Part shown: positions 8,926-15,946 of the stretch, one piece after another | How positions within the stretch are numbered: position 1 is the stretch's first letter | How the letters are laid out: each line of letters starts with the position of its first letter | Assembly (NCBI GenBank): GCA_019751125.1 | Contig: JAIENU010000073.1 | Coordinates: 1 to 34,677, forward strand | Source: Burkholderiales bacterium | Lineage (GTDB): Bacteria; Pseudomonadota; Gammaproteobacteria; Burkholderiales; SG8-41 | Length of the DNA stretch: 34,677 nucleotides | Reading direction: 5' to 3' | Position numbers and translations under genes: made by a program | The notes under the pieces: generated by a model | Databases searched by the model: none | Seen by the model: only the letters and a program-made list of their open reading frames with translations | What the model was told of the DNA's origin: nothing

Positions 8926-8987
8926 GGCTTGTCCTTGACCGGTATCAGAAGAGTGAAAAATGCGGAGTGAATTTGCAAAACCGCGCC

Positions 8988-8993
8988 ACTCTA
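8988..8993 (-). promoter_or_regulatory. Candidate -10 box of phoX
   Basis: TAGAGT, read on the minus strand, starts 10 bases after the Pho box ending at 9004. This is the usual spacing in PhoB-activated promoters, where the Pho box replaces the -35. The predicted leader is about 55-60 bases. Confidence 0.55.
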
Positions 8994-9003
8994 ATCACCG
9001 CTG

Positions 9004-9021
9004 TTGACAGGAACATGACAA
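9004..9021 (-). promoter_or_regulatory. Pho box upstream of phoX
   Basis: On the minus strand TTGTCAT-GTTC-CTGTCAA gives two 7-base direct repeats with an 11-base period, close to the PhoB consensus CTGTCAT-N4-CTGTCAT. It lies 78 bases upstream of the phoX ATG and points towards it. PhoB activation under phosphate limitation is the direct prediction. Confidence 0.8.
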
Positions 9022-9046
9022 AGGCGGCGTAAACGACCCGTTGATG

Positions 9047-9086
9047 CTGTCGCGCAAAGTTCATACAACCGTCACCGGACCGTCGC
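9047..9086 (+). promoter_or_regulatory. Tandem Pho-box-like repeats before the glycosyltransferase
   Basis: Four 7-base units repeat at an exact 11-base period: CTGTCGC (9047), AGTTCAT (9058), CCGTCAC (9069) and CCGTCGC (9080). Each is a partial match to the PhoB unit CTGTCAT. They face the glycosyltransferase gene, with only 24 bases to its annotated ATG. Individual units are weaker than the phoX box, so the array rather than any one unit supports the call. Confidence 0.55.
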
Positions 9087-9110
9087 CTTCGCCGCCCACA
9101 CTGCGACGGC

Positions 9111-10307
9111 ATGAACAACGCCGACCTTGTATTGCAGAATTTCCCGGCGGCCACGCGCAGCCTGCGCATCGCGATGGTCACCGAAACCTATCCGCCGGAA
9201 ATCAACGGCGTGGCGATGACCATGGGCCGCATCGTTGCCGGCCTGCAGGAACGCGGCCACACCGTGCAGCTGATCCGGCCGCGGCAGAACGCCAGCGAAC
9301 AGCCGGCACAGCAGCCGCGCTTTGAAGAAGTGCTTCAGCGCGGCGTACCGATCCCGCGTTACGATGCGCTGAAGCTCGGCCTGCCGGCAAAACAGGCGCT
9401 GTCAAGGCTGTGGGCCAAACAGCGTCCCGACATCGTGCACGTGGTGACCGAAGGCCCGCTCGGCTGGTCGGCGCTGTCCGCCGCGGCCAAGCTCAGGCTG
9501 CCGGTGGCCACCGACTTCCACACCAACTTCCACAGCTACAGCGAACACTACGGCGTGGGATGGCTGAAAAAACCGATCACCGCCTACCTGCGCAAATTCC
9601 ACAACAAGGCGCAGCGCACGCTGGTGCCCACCGCCAGCCTGCGCGACGAACTGTCCGCGCTGGGGCTGGCCAAGCTGCAGGTGGTGGCGCGCGGCGTCGA
9701 CACCCGGCAGTTCCACCCCGGCCGGCGCAGCCGCGAACTGCGCGCAAGCTGGGGCGCCGGTGAAAATGACCTGGTGGTGAGTTATGTCGGCCGCCTCGCC
9801 CCGGAAAAAAACCTGCCGGTGGTGCTGCAGGCCTTCGCGCTGATGCGCGAGCTGCGCCCGGACGCAAAGCTGGTGCTGGTCGGCGACGGCCCCGAGCGCG
9901 CGCGGCTGCAGCGCGAGAATCCGCAGGTGATCTTCGCCGGCATGCGCACCGGTGAAGACCTCGCCGCGCACTACGCCTCGGGCGACGTATTCCTGTTTCC
10001 GAGCATCACCGAAACCTACGGCAACGTCACCATCGAGGCGATGGCCAGCGGCCTCGCCGTAGTCGCCTACGACTACGCCTCGGCGCGCGAACACATCCGC
10101 CACCACATGAACGGCCTGCTCGCGCCCTTCAACAACAGCGAAGACTTCATGCGCCTCGCTGCAGCACTCGCCGCCGACAACGAACGCATCCGCGAACTCG
10201 GCGCCCGCGCCCGTACCACCACCGAAAAGCTCGACTGGAGCTGCATCGTCGCCGAATTCGAACAGGCGATGATCGAAGTCTCCTCATCCGACCATGCGCT
10301 CGCTTGA
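9111..10307 (+). CDS. Glycosyltransferase family 4 (MgtA/SqdX-like)
   Basis: The 398-residue product has two Rossmann domains. The N-terminal acceptor domain starts LRIAMVTETYPPEINGVA (residues 18-35) and contains ATDFHTNFHSYSEHYG (133-148). The C-terminal nucleotide-sugar domain has GRLAPEKNL (227-235) and the EX7E motif, Glu301 and Glu309, in FPSITETYGNVTIEAM. The N-terminal form resembles GDP-mannose-dependent and sulfolipid-type lipid glycosyltransferases, which glycosylate diacylglycerol when phosphate is short; this is inferred from family and context. Tandem Pho-box-like repeats lie immediately upstream. No clear Shine-Dalgarno precedes the ATG, so initiation could be leaderless or at another codon. 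The gene overlaps the PAP2 phosphatase gene by 14 bases. Confidence 0.88.
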   Translation: MNNADLVLQNFPAATRSLRIAMVTETYPPEINGVAMTMGRIVAGLQERGHTVQLIRPRQNASEQPAQQPRFEEVLQRGVPIPRYDALKLGLPAKQALSRLWAKQRPDIVHVVTEGPLGWSALSAAAKLRLPVATDFHTNFHSYSEHYGVGWLKKPITAYLRKFHNKAQRTLVPTASLRDELSALGLAKLQVVARGVDTRQFHPGRRSRELRASWGAGENDLVVSYVGRLAPEKNLPVVLQAFALMRELRPDAKLVLVGDGPERARLQRENPQVIFAGMRTGEDLAAHYASGDVFLFPSITETYGNVTIEAMASGLAVVAYDYASAREHIRHHMNGLLAPFNNSEDFMRLAAALAADNERIRELGARARTTTEKLDWSCIVAEFEQAMIEVSSSDHALA

Positions 10308-10818
10308 CCGCATCGCCGCCTGGGATCTGGCGCTTTCCGTCCGGCTGAACCGCGTCTGCTACCGCGTCACGCCGCGGCTGGTCTTCCGCTGCATCAGCAT
10401 CGCTGGCGACGGCATCGCCTGGTATGCGCTGATGGCGGCACTGCTGCTGGCCCACCGCAACGAAGCCGTGCTGCCGGTGCTGCACATGATCGGCGTCGGC
10501 CTCGCCTGCACCGTGGTCTACAAATGGCTCAAGTCGCGCACGCTGCGGCCGCGGCCCTATCAGGCCCATCAGTCGATCCAGCAATTCACCGCACCGCTGG
10601 ACCGTTTCAGTTTCCCGTCGGGACATACGCTGCATGCCGTGGCGTTCTCCCTTATCGCCGCGAGCTACTACCCGGAGCTTTCTGCAGTCCTGACGGTCTT
10701 TTCTGCGCTGATCGCCGCCTCGCGCGTGGTGCTTGGCCTGCACTATCCCAGCGATGTGCTGGCGGGTGCGGTCATCGGTGCGGCGATCGCACTCATTTCG
10801 CAAAGCCTGATCGCCTGA
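10294..10818 (+). CDS. PAP2 family membrane phosphatase
   Basis: The 174-residue product carries all three phosphatidic acid phosphatase motifs: KX6RP (Lys80 to Pro89, KSRTLRPRP), PSGH (108-111) and SRX5HX3D (Ser143, Arg144, His150, Asp154). Hydrophobic segments are at about 42-54, 62-77, 112-124, 131-142 and 155-172, so it is an inner-membrane enzyme with a periplasmic-face active site. It probably dephosphorylates phosphatidate, phosphatidylglycerophosphate or undecaprenyl pyrophosphate. The 14-base overlap with the glycosyltransferase gene shows co-expression. Making diacylglycerol as acceptor for the glycosyltransferase is an attractive but inferred role. Confidence 0.92.
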   Translation: MRSLDRIAAWDLALSVRLNRVCYRVTPRLVFRCISIAGDGIAWYALMAALLLAHRNEAVLPVLHMIGVGLACTVVYKWLKSRTLRPRPYQAHQSIQQFTAPLDRFSFPSGHTLHAVAFSLIAASYYPELSAVLTVFSALIAASRVVLGLHYPSDVLAGAVIGAAIALISQSLIA

Positions 10819-10826
10819 TCAGGCTT
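10803..10826 (+). terminator. Hairpin at the end of the PAP2 gene
   Basis: AAGCCTGATC and GATCAGGCTT form perfect 10-base arms around a 4-base loop, and the PAP2 stop codon lies inside. There is no T tract, so it is only a possible terminator between two convergent genes. Confidence 0.4.
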
Positions 10827-10832
10827 CCCGCA

Positions 10833-11690
10833 TCAATCGCGCGACCCGCCCGGCGTCACAAAAAAATCCCGCGGCAGCATCAGGCTGTGGTGCCGCCCCT
10901 CGGCGGGCCGGTTGCCGGCGCGCACACGTTCGGCCGGCACTTCCGGCTCCCAGCGCGGGGCATCACCGGCGATCAGCCGGTTCATCTGCTGCAGGGTCTG
11001 CGTGGTCTGCTCCGCGTACTGGTCAAAACGCCGCGTCAGCCCGCGGTCGGCGGCACAGGCACCGCGATAGGCGAGGCGGTGCACACCGGCGCCGCGCAGC
11101 AGGCGTTCGCCGAACATCAGGTAGTTCAGCGCGCGCCGCGTGCGCTGCGGCGCCGCGCCGAAGTGATGCGCGGCGAATCCGGCAATCTCCGGCAGATGGC
11201 GGTCGAGCAGCTGCCCCGGCCGCGTGAACAGCTCTCCGGCGAGGTGGGCATCCATCGCCCATTCCGACGCGGCATGTACCGCCATGTGCGAAGGCCCGCG
11301 CCACAGCGCTTCGTGGTCGGGCACAAAATAATTGTGGGCGACGATGTCGGACAGCAGGTGGCAGGCATAACCGGTGGCCAGCGCCGCCTCGCGGTCGTCA
11401 CGCGCCTCTTGCAGCAGGCGGTGCGCCACCGACCACTGGTGGGTGCGCGACAGGTTGTGGCTGCCGACCCAGCCGCTGAACAGCGACACATCGGGCAGGC
11501 AGGCACCGGACAGCAGCAACTCCGGAAACCGCTGCACCGCACGGCGGAAGCGCGGATCGGCTAACGGCACCGCCCACAGCAACAACTGGGCGTAATAGAC
11601 ATGGGTGTAGAGCCCCCAGGCGCAGGCATCGGCGCTGTAAAGCGCTGCGGGCAGCAGCCAGAACACGACGGTGTATTGCGGCACTTTCAT
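10833..11690 (-). CDS. Zinc-dependent phospholipase C-like protein
   Basis: The 285-residue product resembles the zinc-dependent phospholipase C (alpha-toxin/PC-PLC) family. A signal peptide (1-24, ending DACA) is followed directly by WGLYTH (25-30). In bacterial PC-PLC the mature protein starts with a Trp that itself ligates zinc, and cleavage after ACA would reproduce that exactly. Further expected ligands are Asp67 (LPDVS), His90 (SVAHRL), the ACHLLSDIVAHNY block (His111, Asp115, His119) and Glu143. It would cleave phospholipid head groups to diacylglycerol. It lies in the phosphate and lipid group, converging with the PAP2 gene, and is 85 bases downstream of acr3 on the same strand. No Pho box or good Shine-Dalgarno was seen before it. 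Confidence 0.75.
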   Translation of the reverse strand: MKVPQYTVVFWLLPAALYSADACAWGLYTHVYYAQLLLWAVPLADPRFRRAVQRFPELLLSGACLPDVSLFSGWVGSHNLSRTHQWSVAHRLLQEARDDREAALATGYACHLLSDIVAHNYFVPDHEALWRGPSHMAVHAASEWAMDAHLAGELFTRPGQLLDRHLPEIAGFAAHHFGAAPQRTRRALNYLMFGERLLRGAGVHRLAYRGACAADRGLTRRFDQYAEQTTQTLQQMNRLIAGDAPRWEPEVPAERVRAGNRPAEGRHHSLMLPRDFFVTPGGSRD

Positions 11691-11743
11691 GCCGCGATTG
11701 TTGCTGCACCGTTTTAAAGCACCATGACGCCGCGATTAAGCTT

Positions 11744-11765
11744 TTGTTTCCATTGATTATTTTTA
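11744..11765. repeat. AT-rich intergenic element, copy 3
   Basis: TTGTTTCCATTGATTATTTT (first 20 bases) lies between the acr3 stop and the phospholipase C-like start. It shares TTGTTT, ATTGAT and the following T run with the other copies. Confidence 0.5.
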
Positions 11766-11775
11766 GTGCTGCGTT

Positions 11776-12846
11776 TTAACGCCCTGCCGGACCGGCTTCA
11801 TACCAGCCTCGTGAGCGGTTCACCACATGCACCACCGCCAGCATCACCGGCACTTCGATCAGCACGCCGACCACAGTCGCCAGCGCCGCACCGGATTCAA
11901 AACCGAAGAGGCTGATCGCCGCCGCCACCGCCAGCTCGAAAAAATTCGAGGCGCCGATCAGTGCCGACGGGCAGGCCACGCTGTGCTTCTCGCCCAGCCG
12001 GCGGTTGAGCCAGTACGCCAGCGCCGAGTTGAACACCACCTGGATCAGGATCGGCACCGCCAGCAGCGCGATGATCAGCGGCTGCTCGAGAATCGCCTCG
12101 CCCTGGAAGGCAAACAGCAGCACCAGCGTCACCAGCAGCGCGCCGATCGACCACGGCCCGGTTTTTGCCATTGCCGCATCAAAAGCGGCCTGCGCCCTGC
12201 GCAGCAAGGCACGCCGCCACAGCTGCGCGATCACCACCGGTATCAATATATAAAGCACCACCGACACCAGCAGCGTCTGCCAGGGCACGGTGATCGCCGA
12301 AATGCCCAGCAGCAGCCCGACCAGCGGCGCAAAGGCAAAAATCATGATGGTGTCGTTCAGCGCCACCTGCGACAGCGTGAACAGCGGATCACCGCGGGTC
12401 AGCCGGCTCCACACAAACACCATCGCCGTACACGGCGCCGCGGCGAGCAGGATCAGTCCGGCGATATAGCTGTCGATCTGTTCCGCCGGCAACCAGGGCG
12501 CGAACAGGTTGCGGATGAACAGCCAGCCGAGGAAGGCCATCGAGAACGGCTTCACCAGCCAGTTCACGAACAGCGTGACGCCGATGCCGCGGGCATGGGC
12601 CCGCACCTCGTGCAGCGCGCCGAAATCCACCTTCATCAGCATCGGGATGATCATCACCCAGATCAGCAGGCCGACCGGGATGTTGACCTTCGCCACCTCC
12701 ATCCGGCCCAGCGTCTGCGACACCGCAGGGAACAACTGCCCCAGCGCAATGCCGCCGACGATGCACAGGAACACCCAGACGGTCAGGTAACGCTCAAATA
12801 CGCTCATCGGCGCAACAACCTCAGGCCCTGCAGTGGTTGCGGTCAT
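11776..12846 (-). CDS. acr3: ACR3-family arsenite efflux transporter
   Basis: The 356-residue product has about ten membrane segments of the BART/ACR3 fold. The conserved thiolate appears in LAAAPCTAMVFVWS (Cys139 from this start), and SNFFELAVAAAISLFG plus the Glu of VGVLIEVPVML match the family. It extrudes arsenite, the product of the two reductases upstream. The frame is open to an ATG at 12891, which would overlap arsC by 44 bases. The ATG at 12846 is preferred because it follows the arsC stop by one base (TGAgATG), implying coupled translation. It is the last gene of the ars operon. Confidence 0.93.
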   Translation of the reverse strand: MTATTAGPEVVAPMSVFERYLTVWVFLCIVGGIALGQLFPAVSQTLGRMEVAKVNIPVGLLIWVMIIPMLMKVDFGALHEVRAHARGIGVTLFVNWLVKPFSMAFLGWLFIRNLFAPWLPAEQIDSYIAGLILLAAAPCTAMVFVWSRLTRGDPLFTLSQVALNDTIMIFAFAPLVGLLLGISAITVPWQTLLVSVVLYILIPVVIAQLWRRALLRRAQAAFDAAMAKTGPWSIGALLVTLVLLFAFQGEAILEQPLIIALLAVPILIQVVFNSALAYWLNRRLGEKHSVACPSALIGASNFFELAVAAAISLFGFESGAALATVVGVLIEVPVMLAVVHVVNRSRGWYEAGPAGR

Positions 12847-12847
12847 C

Positions 12848-13342
12848 TCAATGGCTGTAGATTTCTTTGAGTGCCCGCTGCAGCTCGGCATCGGGCAGGG
12901 TTTCCAGCGGCAGCTGCAGCAATTGCAGCATGCGGTAACCGATGGCCTGGCGCGTCAATTCAAAAGCCTGGCGTTTGCCTTCGTCGCCACCCGGCGCGTT
13001 CGAGGGATCGGGATAACCCCAGTGCACCTTCACCGGGCTGCCCGGCCATACCGGGCAGACCTCGGCGGCGGCACTGTCGCAGACCGTGATCACGATACGC
13101 ATCTGCGGCGCGCCAGGCTGTGAAAACTCATCCCAGCTCTTGCTGCGATACGCCGAAGTATCAACACCGGCCTTGTTCAGGGCCTCGATCGCGAAGGGAT
13201 TGACCCGGCCGCTGGGCGCGCTGCCCGCGCTGAATGCGCGCACATCACGCCCGAGGCGCTGCGCCCAGTAATTGAGCATGCCTTCGGACAGCACGCTGCG
13301 CGCCGAGTTGTGGGTACACAGGATCAGGACGTTCGTGGTCAT
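12848..13342 (-). CDS. arsC: Arsenate reductase, LMW-phosphatase type (second copy)
   Basis: The 164-residue product from the ATG at 13342 has the P-loop CX5R as CTHNSARS (Cys9-Arg15) and the two further redox cysteines of thioredoxin-coupled ArsC at Cys88 and Cys95 (VCDSAAAEVCP). It reduces arsenate to arsenite in the cytoplasm by a three-cysteine relay. The frame is open to 13375, but GGAAGTG lies just before 13342, the family normally starts here, and the upstream arsC stop is only four bases away. It is similar in length and motif spacing to the neighbouring arsC but clearly divergent, so the pair is an old duplication. Confidence 0.93.
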   Translation of the reverse strand: MTTNVLILCTHNSARSVLSEGMLNYWAQRLGRDVRAFSAGSAPSGRVNPFAIEALNKAGVDTSAYRSKSWDEFSQPGAPQMRIVITVCDSAAAEVCPVWPGSPVKVHWGYPDPSNAPGGDEGKRQAFELTRQAIGYRMLQLLQLPLETLPDAELQRALKEIYSH

Positions 13343-13346
13343 CAAT

Positions 13347-13841
13347 TCACTTCCGGCCAATGTCACGCAGCTCATTCTGCAACGACAACCTGTCCAGCGA
13401 CTGCATTGGCAGCGACAAAAACAGCTCGATGCGCCGCTTCAGGATCTGCGCGACCTCGCGGAACTTGCGTTCCACCTGTTCCTGCGTGCCCTCGAAGGCC
13501 GCCGGGTCTTCAACACCCCAGTGCGCACTCATCGGCTGGCCCGGCCACACCGGGCAAACTTCACCCGCGGCGTTGTCGCAGACGGTGAACACAAAATCCA
13601 GCACCGGTGCAGCGGGCTGGGCAAACTCGCCCCAGCTCTTGCTACGCGCCTCTTCAATCGGTGCCCGCAGGTCACCAAGCACTTTCAATGCCGCCGGATG
13701 CACCGTGCCTTTCGGCATGCTGCCGGCGGAGTAGGCCTTGAAACGACCCCGGCCGAGCTGGTTGAGCAGGCCTTCAGCCATGATAGAGCGCGCGGTATTG
13801 CCGGTGCAGACAAACAGCACGTTGAATGTTTTTTCGGACAT
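13347..13841 (-). CDS. arsC: Arsenate reductase, LMW-phosphatase type (first copy)
   Basis: The 164-residue product has P-loop CTGNTARS with Cys12 and Arg18, plus Cys88 and Cys95 in VCDNAAGEVCPVWPG, the redox triad of thioredoxin-linked arsenate reductase. The C-terminal helix region (EQVERKFREVAQILKRRIELFLSLP) is typical of this subgroup. GAGG precedes the ATG. It sits 7 bases after arsI and 4 bases before the second arsC in the ars operon. Two adjacent reductases could differ in electron donor, but the motifs are the same in both. Confidence 0.94.
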   Translation of the reverse strand: MSEKTFNVLFVCTGNTARSIMAEGLLNQLGRGRFKAYSAGSMPKGTVHPAALKVLGDLRAPIEEARSKSWGEFAQPAAPVLDFVFTVCDNAAGEVCPVWPGQPMSAHWGVEDPAAFEGTQEQVERKFREVAQILKRRIELFLSLPMQSLDRLSLQNELRDIGRK

Positions 13842-13848
13842 GGCAGCC

Positions 13849-14337
13849 TCAGCAGCAGGCAGATTTGGCAGGGGCAGCCTTCACCGCGATGTTCAGCGGC
13901 TTGCCGCGCGCCGGCGCACAGCAGGCGGACTCAGTCACCACATCGCCTGCCGCGGGCGCCTCGTTAAACACGGGAATGTTGCCCAGCGTATGAAAGTGCT
14001 CCCAGGCCACACCCTGCGGATCAGTCAGCCAGTGCTTTTCGCTGCGCGCGTAGCAGCAGGTGGTTTCACCATCGTCGGCCAGTGCCATCTCGGCATCCTG
14101 CGCCGCGGACTTCATCGCCGCCAGCTCTTGCGCCGTATCCGCCTGAAAACCGAGGTGGTCCAGACCCGGTGCGCCGCCGCCGCGGGTGGACACCGCGAAA
14201 TTGATGCGCGGGTCTTCAAGCATCCACTTCGCGTAATCGCCTTCAAGGCGCGTCGGTTCGGCGCCGAACAGTTTCGAATAAAAAGCAACACTTGCAGACA
14301 GGTCCGCGACATGCAGATGCACGTGAAAACGTTTCAT
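13849..14337 (-). CDS. arsI: ArsI/CadI family C-As lyase-like protein
   Basis: The 162-residue product is a single vicinal-oxygen-chelate (glyoxalase) domain. ArsI hallmarks are the adjacent cysteines Cys94-Cys95 in TTCCYARSEKHW, with metal ligands expected at an N-terminal His (His5 or His7), His61 (LDHLGF) and Glu113 (AWEHF). ArsI cleaves the C-As bond of trivalent organoarsenicals such as methylarsenite. The closely related CadI proteins are cadmium-induced, so the exact substrate is inferred from the ars operon. A C-terminal tail of about 40 residues has two further Cys pairs (SACC at 138-140 and SACC at the very end), possibly a thiol chelator. AAGGAAAAA precedes the ATG. Confidence 0.88.
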   Translation of the reverse strand: MKRFHVHLHVADLSASVAFYSKLFGAEPTRLEGDYAKWMLEDPRINFAVSTRGGGAPGLDHLGFQADTAQELAAMKSAAQDAEMALADDGETTCCYARSEKHWLTDPQGVAWEHFHTLGNIPVFNEAPAAGDVVTESACCAPARGKPLNIAVKAAPAKSACC

Positions 14338-14348
14338 GGTTTTTCCTT

Positions 14349-14696
14349 TCAGCAGGCGCAGGTTGTCGCCGTGGTATCGAGGCAGGCTTCGCCCTGGCAG
14401 CAGTTGTCGGTGAGATAGCCGAGCAGGCCGTTCATGCGCTGAAACTCCGCGCGGTAGATCAGGTTGCGGCCGGCGCGTTGTTGCGAAATGAGCCCGGCGT
14501 TCATCAGCTCTTTCAGATGAAACGACAGCGTGGCCGCCGGCAGTTCGAACTGTTCCGCCAGCGCACCGGGGGTCATGCCCTCGGGCCCGACCACCACCAG
14601 CGCGCGGAACACCTGCAGGCGGTTGGGCTGGGCCAGCGCAGCCAGGGCTTTGATGACGTCTTGTTCGTTCATGGCTTTGTTCATGGGCTCACTCAT
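14349..14696 (-). CDS. arsR: ArsR family arsenic-responsive repressor
   Basis: The 115-residue winged-helix protein contains the recognition region MTPGALAEQFELPAATLSFHLKELMNAGLI. Inducer-binding cysteines are near the C-terminus (NCCQGEAC, and TTCAC at the end), as in the ArsR subgroup with a C-terminal arsenite site. It represses the operon and leaves DNA on binding arsenite or methylarsenite. The start is uncertain: ATG 14696 lies inside the operator palindrome, and a Met at 14684 is a reasonable alternative. It is the first gene of the minus-strand operon arsR-arsI-arsC-arsC-acr3, with 11 bases to arsI. Confidence 0.92.
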   Translation of the reverse strand: MSEPMNKAMNEQDVIKALAALAQPNRLQVFRALVVVGPEGMTPGALAEQFELPAATLSFHLKELMNAGLISQQRAGRNLIYRAEFQRMNGLLGYLTDNCCQGEACLDTTATTCAC

Positions 14697-14718
14697 ATTT
14701 CCATGTTATTGGAAATAT
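14695..14718 (-). promoter_or_regulatory. ArsR operator, perfect palindrome
   Basis: ATATTTCCA and TGGAAATAT form perfect 9-base arms around a 6-base spacer. It overlaps the expected transcription start and the ATG at 14696. A CATAAT -10 candidate lies just upstream at 14727-14722. This is a typical position for an ArsR autorepression site. Confidence 0.75.
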
Positions 14719-14847
14719 TAGATTATGGCAAGCCACCAGCCCTCGTCACACATAAGTGATTGATTCAAAAGGCGGACTTATTTACCTCTGGAGTGGGCCC
14801 AGCGACTAAAATCGAAGGCAACAACAACCGTTTCACCCGGAGGAGTC

Positions 14848-15816
14848 ATGCCCCAAACCAACCGTGCCGCGCTGATTGCGCTGCTCGCCGCTCTGCTGCC
14901 CGCAACTGCCCTCGCCGCCTATCCGGACCGTCCGATCCGGCTGATGCTGCCCTTCCCGCCCGGCGGACCCAGTGACATCGTCGGCCGGATGTTCGCGCAG
15001 AAACTCGGCGAATCCATCGGCCAGCAGATCGTCATCGACAACCGCGGTGGCGCAGCGGGCAACATCGCCTGCGAGATCGCGAAAAACGCCGCGCCTGACG
15101 GCTACACGCTGCTGCAGGGCACGGTGGGCACGATGTCGATCAACCCGCACCTCTACAAGAACCTGCCCTATGACCCGCTGCGCGACTTCGCGCCGGTGTC
15201 GCTGCTCACCGAGACGCCGTACCTGCTGGTGACCAACCCGAAGCTGCCGGCGAACAACGTCAAGGAACTCGTCGCACTCGCCAAAACCCAGCCGGGCAAA
15301 TTCAACTTTGCCTCCGGCGGCGTCGGCACCGGCAACCATTTCTCCGGTGAACTGTTCAAGACGCTGGCAGGCATTGATGTCGTACACGTGCCGTACAAGG
15401 GCAGCGGCGTCGGCATGAACGACGTACTCTCCGGCCAGGTGCAGATGATGTTCATCAACCTGCTGCCGGCGATGCCCTATGTCACCCAGGGCCGCCTGCG
15501 CGGGCTGGGTGTGACCAGCGCCAAACGCTCGATCGCCGCGCCGGACATCCCGACCATCGCCGAGAGCGGCTTCCCCGGTTACCAGTCAACGTCCTGGCAC
15601 GGCATCATGGCGCCGATCAAAACATCGGCCGCCATCGTCAAGCAGTTGCACGCCGAACTGGCCAAAGTGTCGCAGCAGCCCGATGTCAAAAAACGCATGG
15701 CCAGCCAGGGCACCGATGTCAGCGGCAGCACGCCGGAAGAATTCCGAAAAATGATCCAGGTGGAATCGGCGAAGTGGGCCAACGTGATCAAGACGGCAGG
15801 CATCAAGCCGGAATAA
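14848..15816 (+). CDS. Bug/TctC family periplasmic solute receptor
   Basis: The 322-residue product is of normal Bug length. Its signal peptide is about 1-23 (ends ALAA), and the mature start YPDRPIRLMLPFPPGGPSDI is classic. Other family motifs are QQIVIDNRGGAAGNI, APDGYTLLQG, KFNFASGGVGTGN, VVHVPYKGSG and STSWHGIMAPIKT. It is a soluble periplasmic binding protein for carboxylate-like ligands, without adjacent TctA/TctB. GGAGG precedes the ATG. The next gene is another Bug receptor, separated by 130 bases that contain a hairpin repeat. The ligand is unknown, and the receptor need not serve transport, because orphan Bug proteins can act in sensing. Confidence 0.93.
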   Translation: MPQTNRAALIALLAALLPATALAAYPDRPIRLMLPFPPGGPSDIVGRMFAQKLGESIGQQIVIDNRGGAAGNIACEIAKNAAPDGYTLLQGTVGTMSINPHLYKNLPYDPLRDFAPVSLLTETPYLLVTNPKLPANNVKELVALAKTQPGKFNFASGGVGTGNHFSGELFKTLAGIDVVHVPYKGSGVGMNDVLSGQVQMMFINLLPAMPYVTQGRLRGLGVTSAKRSIAAPDIPTIAESGFPGYQSTSWHGIMAPIKTSAAIVKQLHAELAKVSQQPDVKKRMASQGTDVSGSTPEEFRKMIQVESAKWANVIKTAGIKPE

Positions 15817-15838
15817 TTTCAACGGATTACTTCCACCG

Positions 15839-15865
15839 TTCTTCCTGAGCCTGCCGCAGGACGAA
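15839..15865. repeat. Imperfect inverted repeat after Bug gene
   Basis: TTCTTCCTG and CAGGACGAA form 9-base arms with one mismatch. It resembles the common proteobacterial intergenic repeat built on CAGGACGAA. It lies 23 bases after the Bug stop and may act as a weak terminator or RNA-stability hairpin. Confidence 0.5.
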
Positions 15866-15946
15866 TTCCTCCACCGGTTGCGGTTTTCCAAAACGCCCGG
15901 CACAGTGCGCGCATAACAAGCTGCACGCCCACTGGGAGGAGCCACC

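Noticed and set aside
11827..12870. Plus-strand open frame of 347 codons
   Set aside because: It is antisense to acr3. The translation is dominated by His, Gln and Arg, as expected of a complement of membrane-protein codons.
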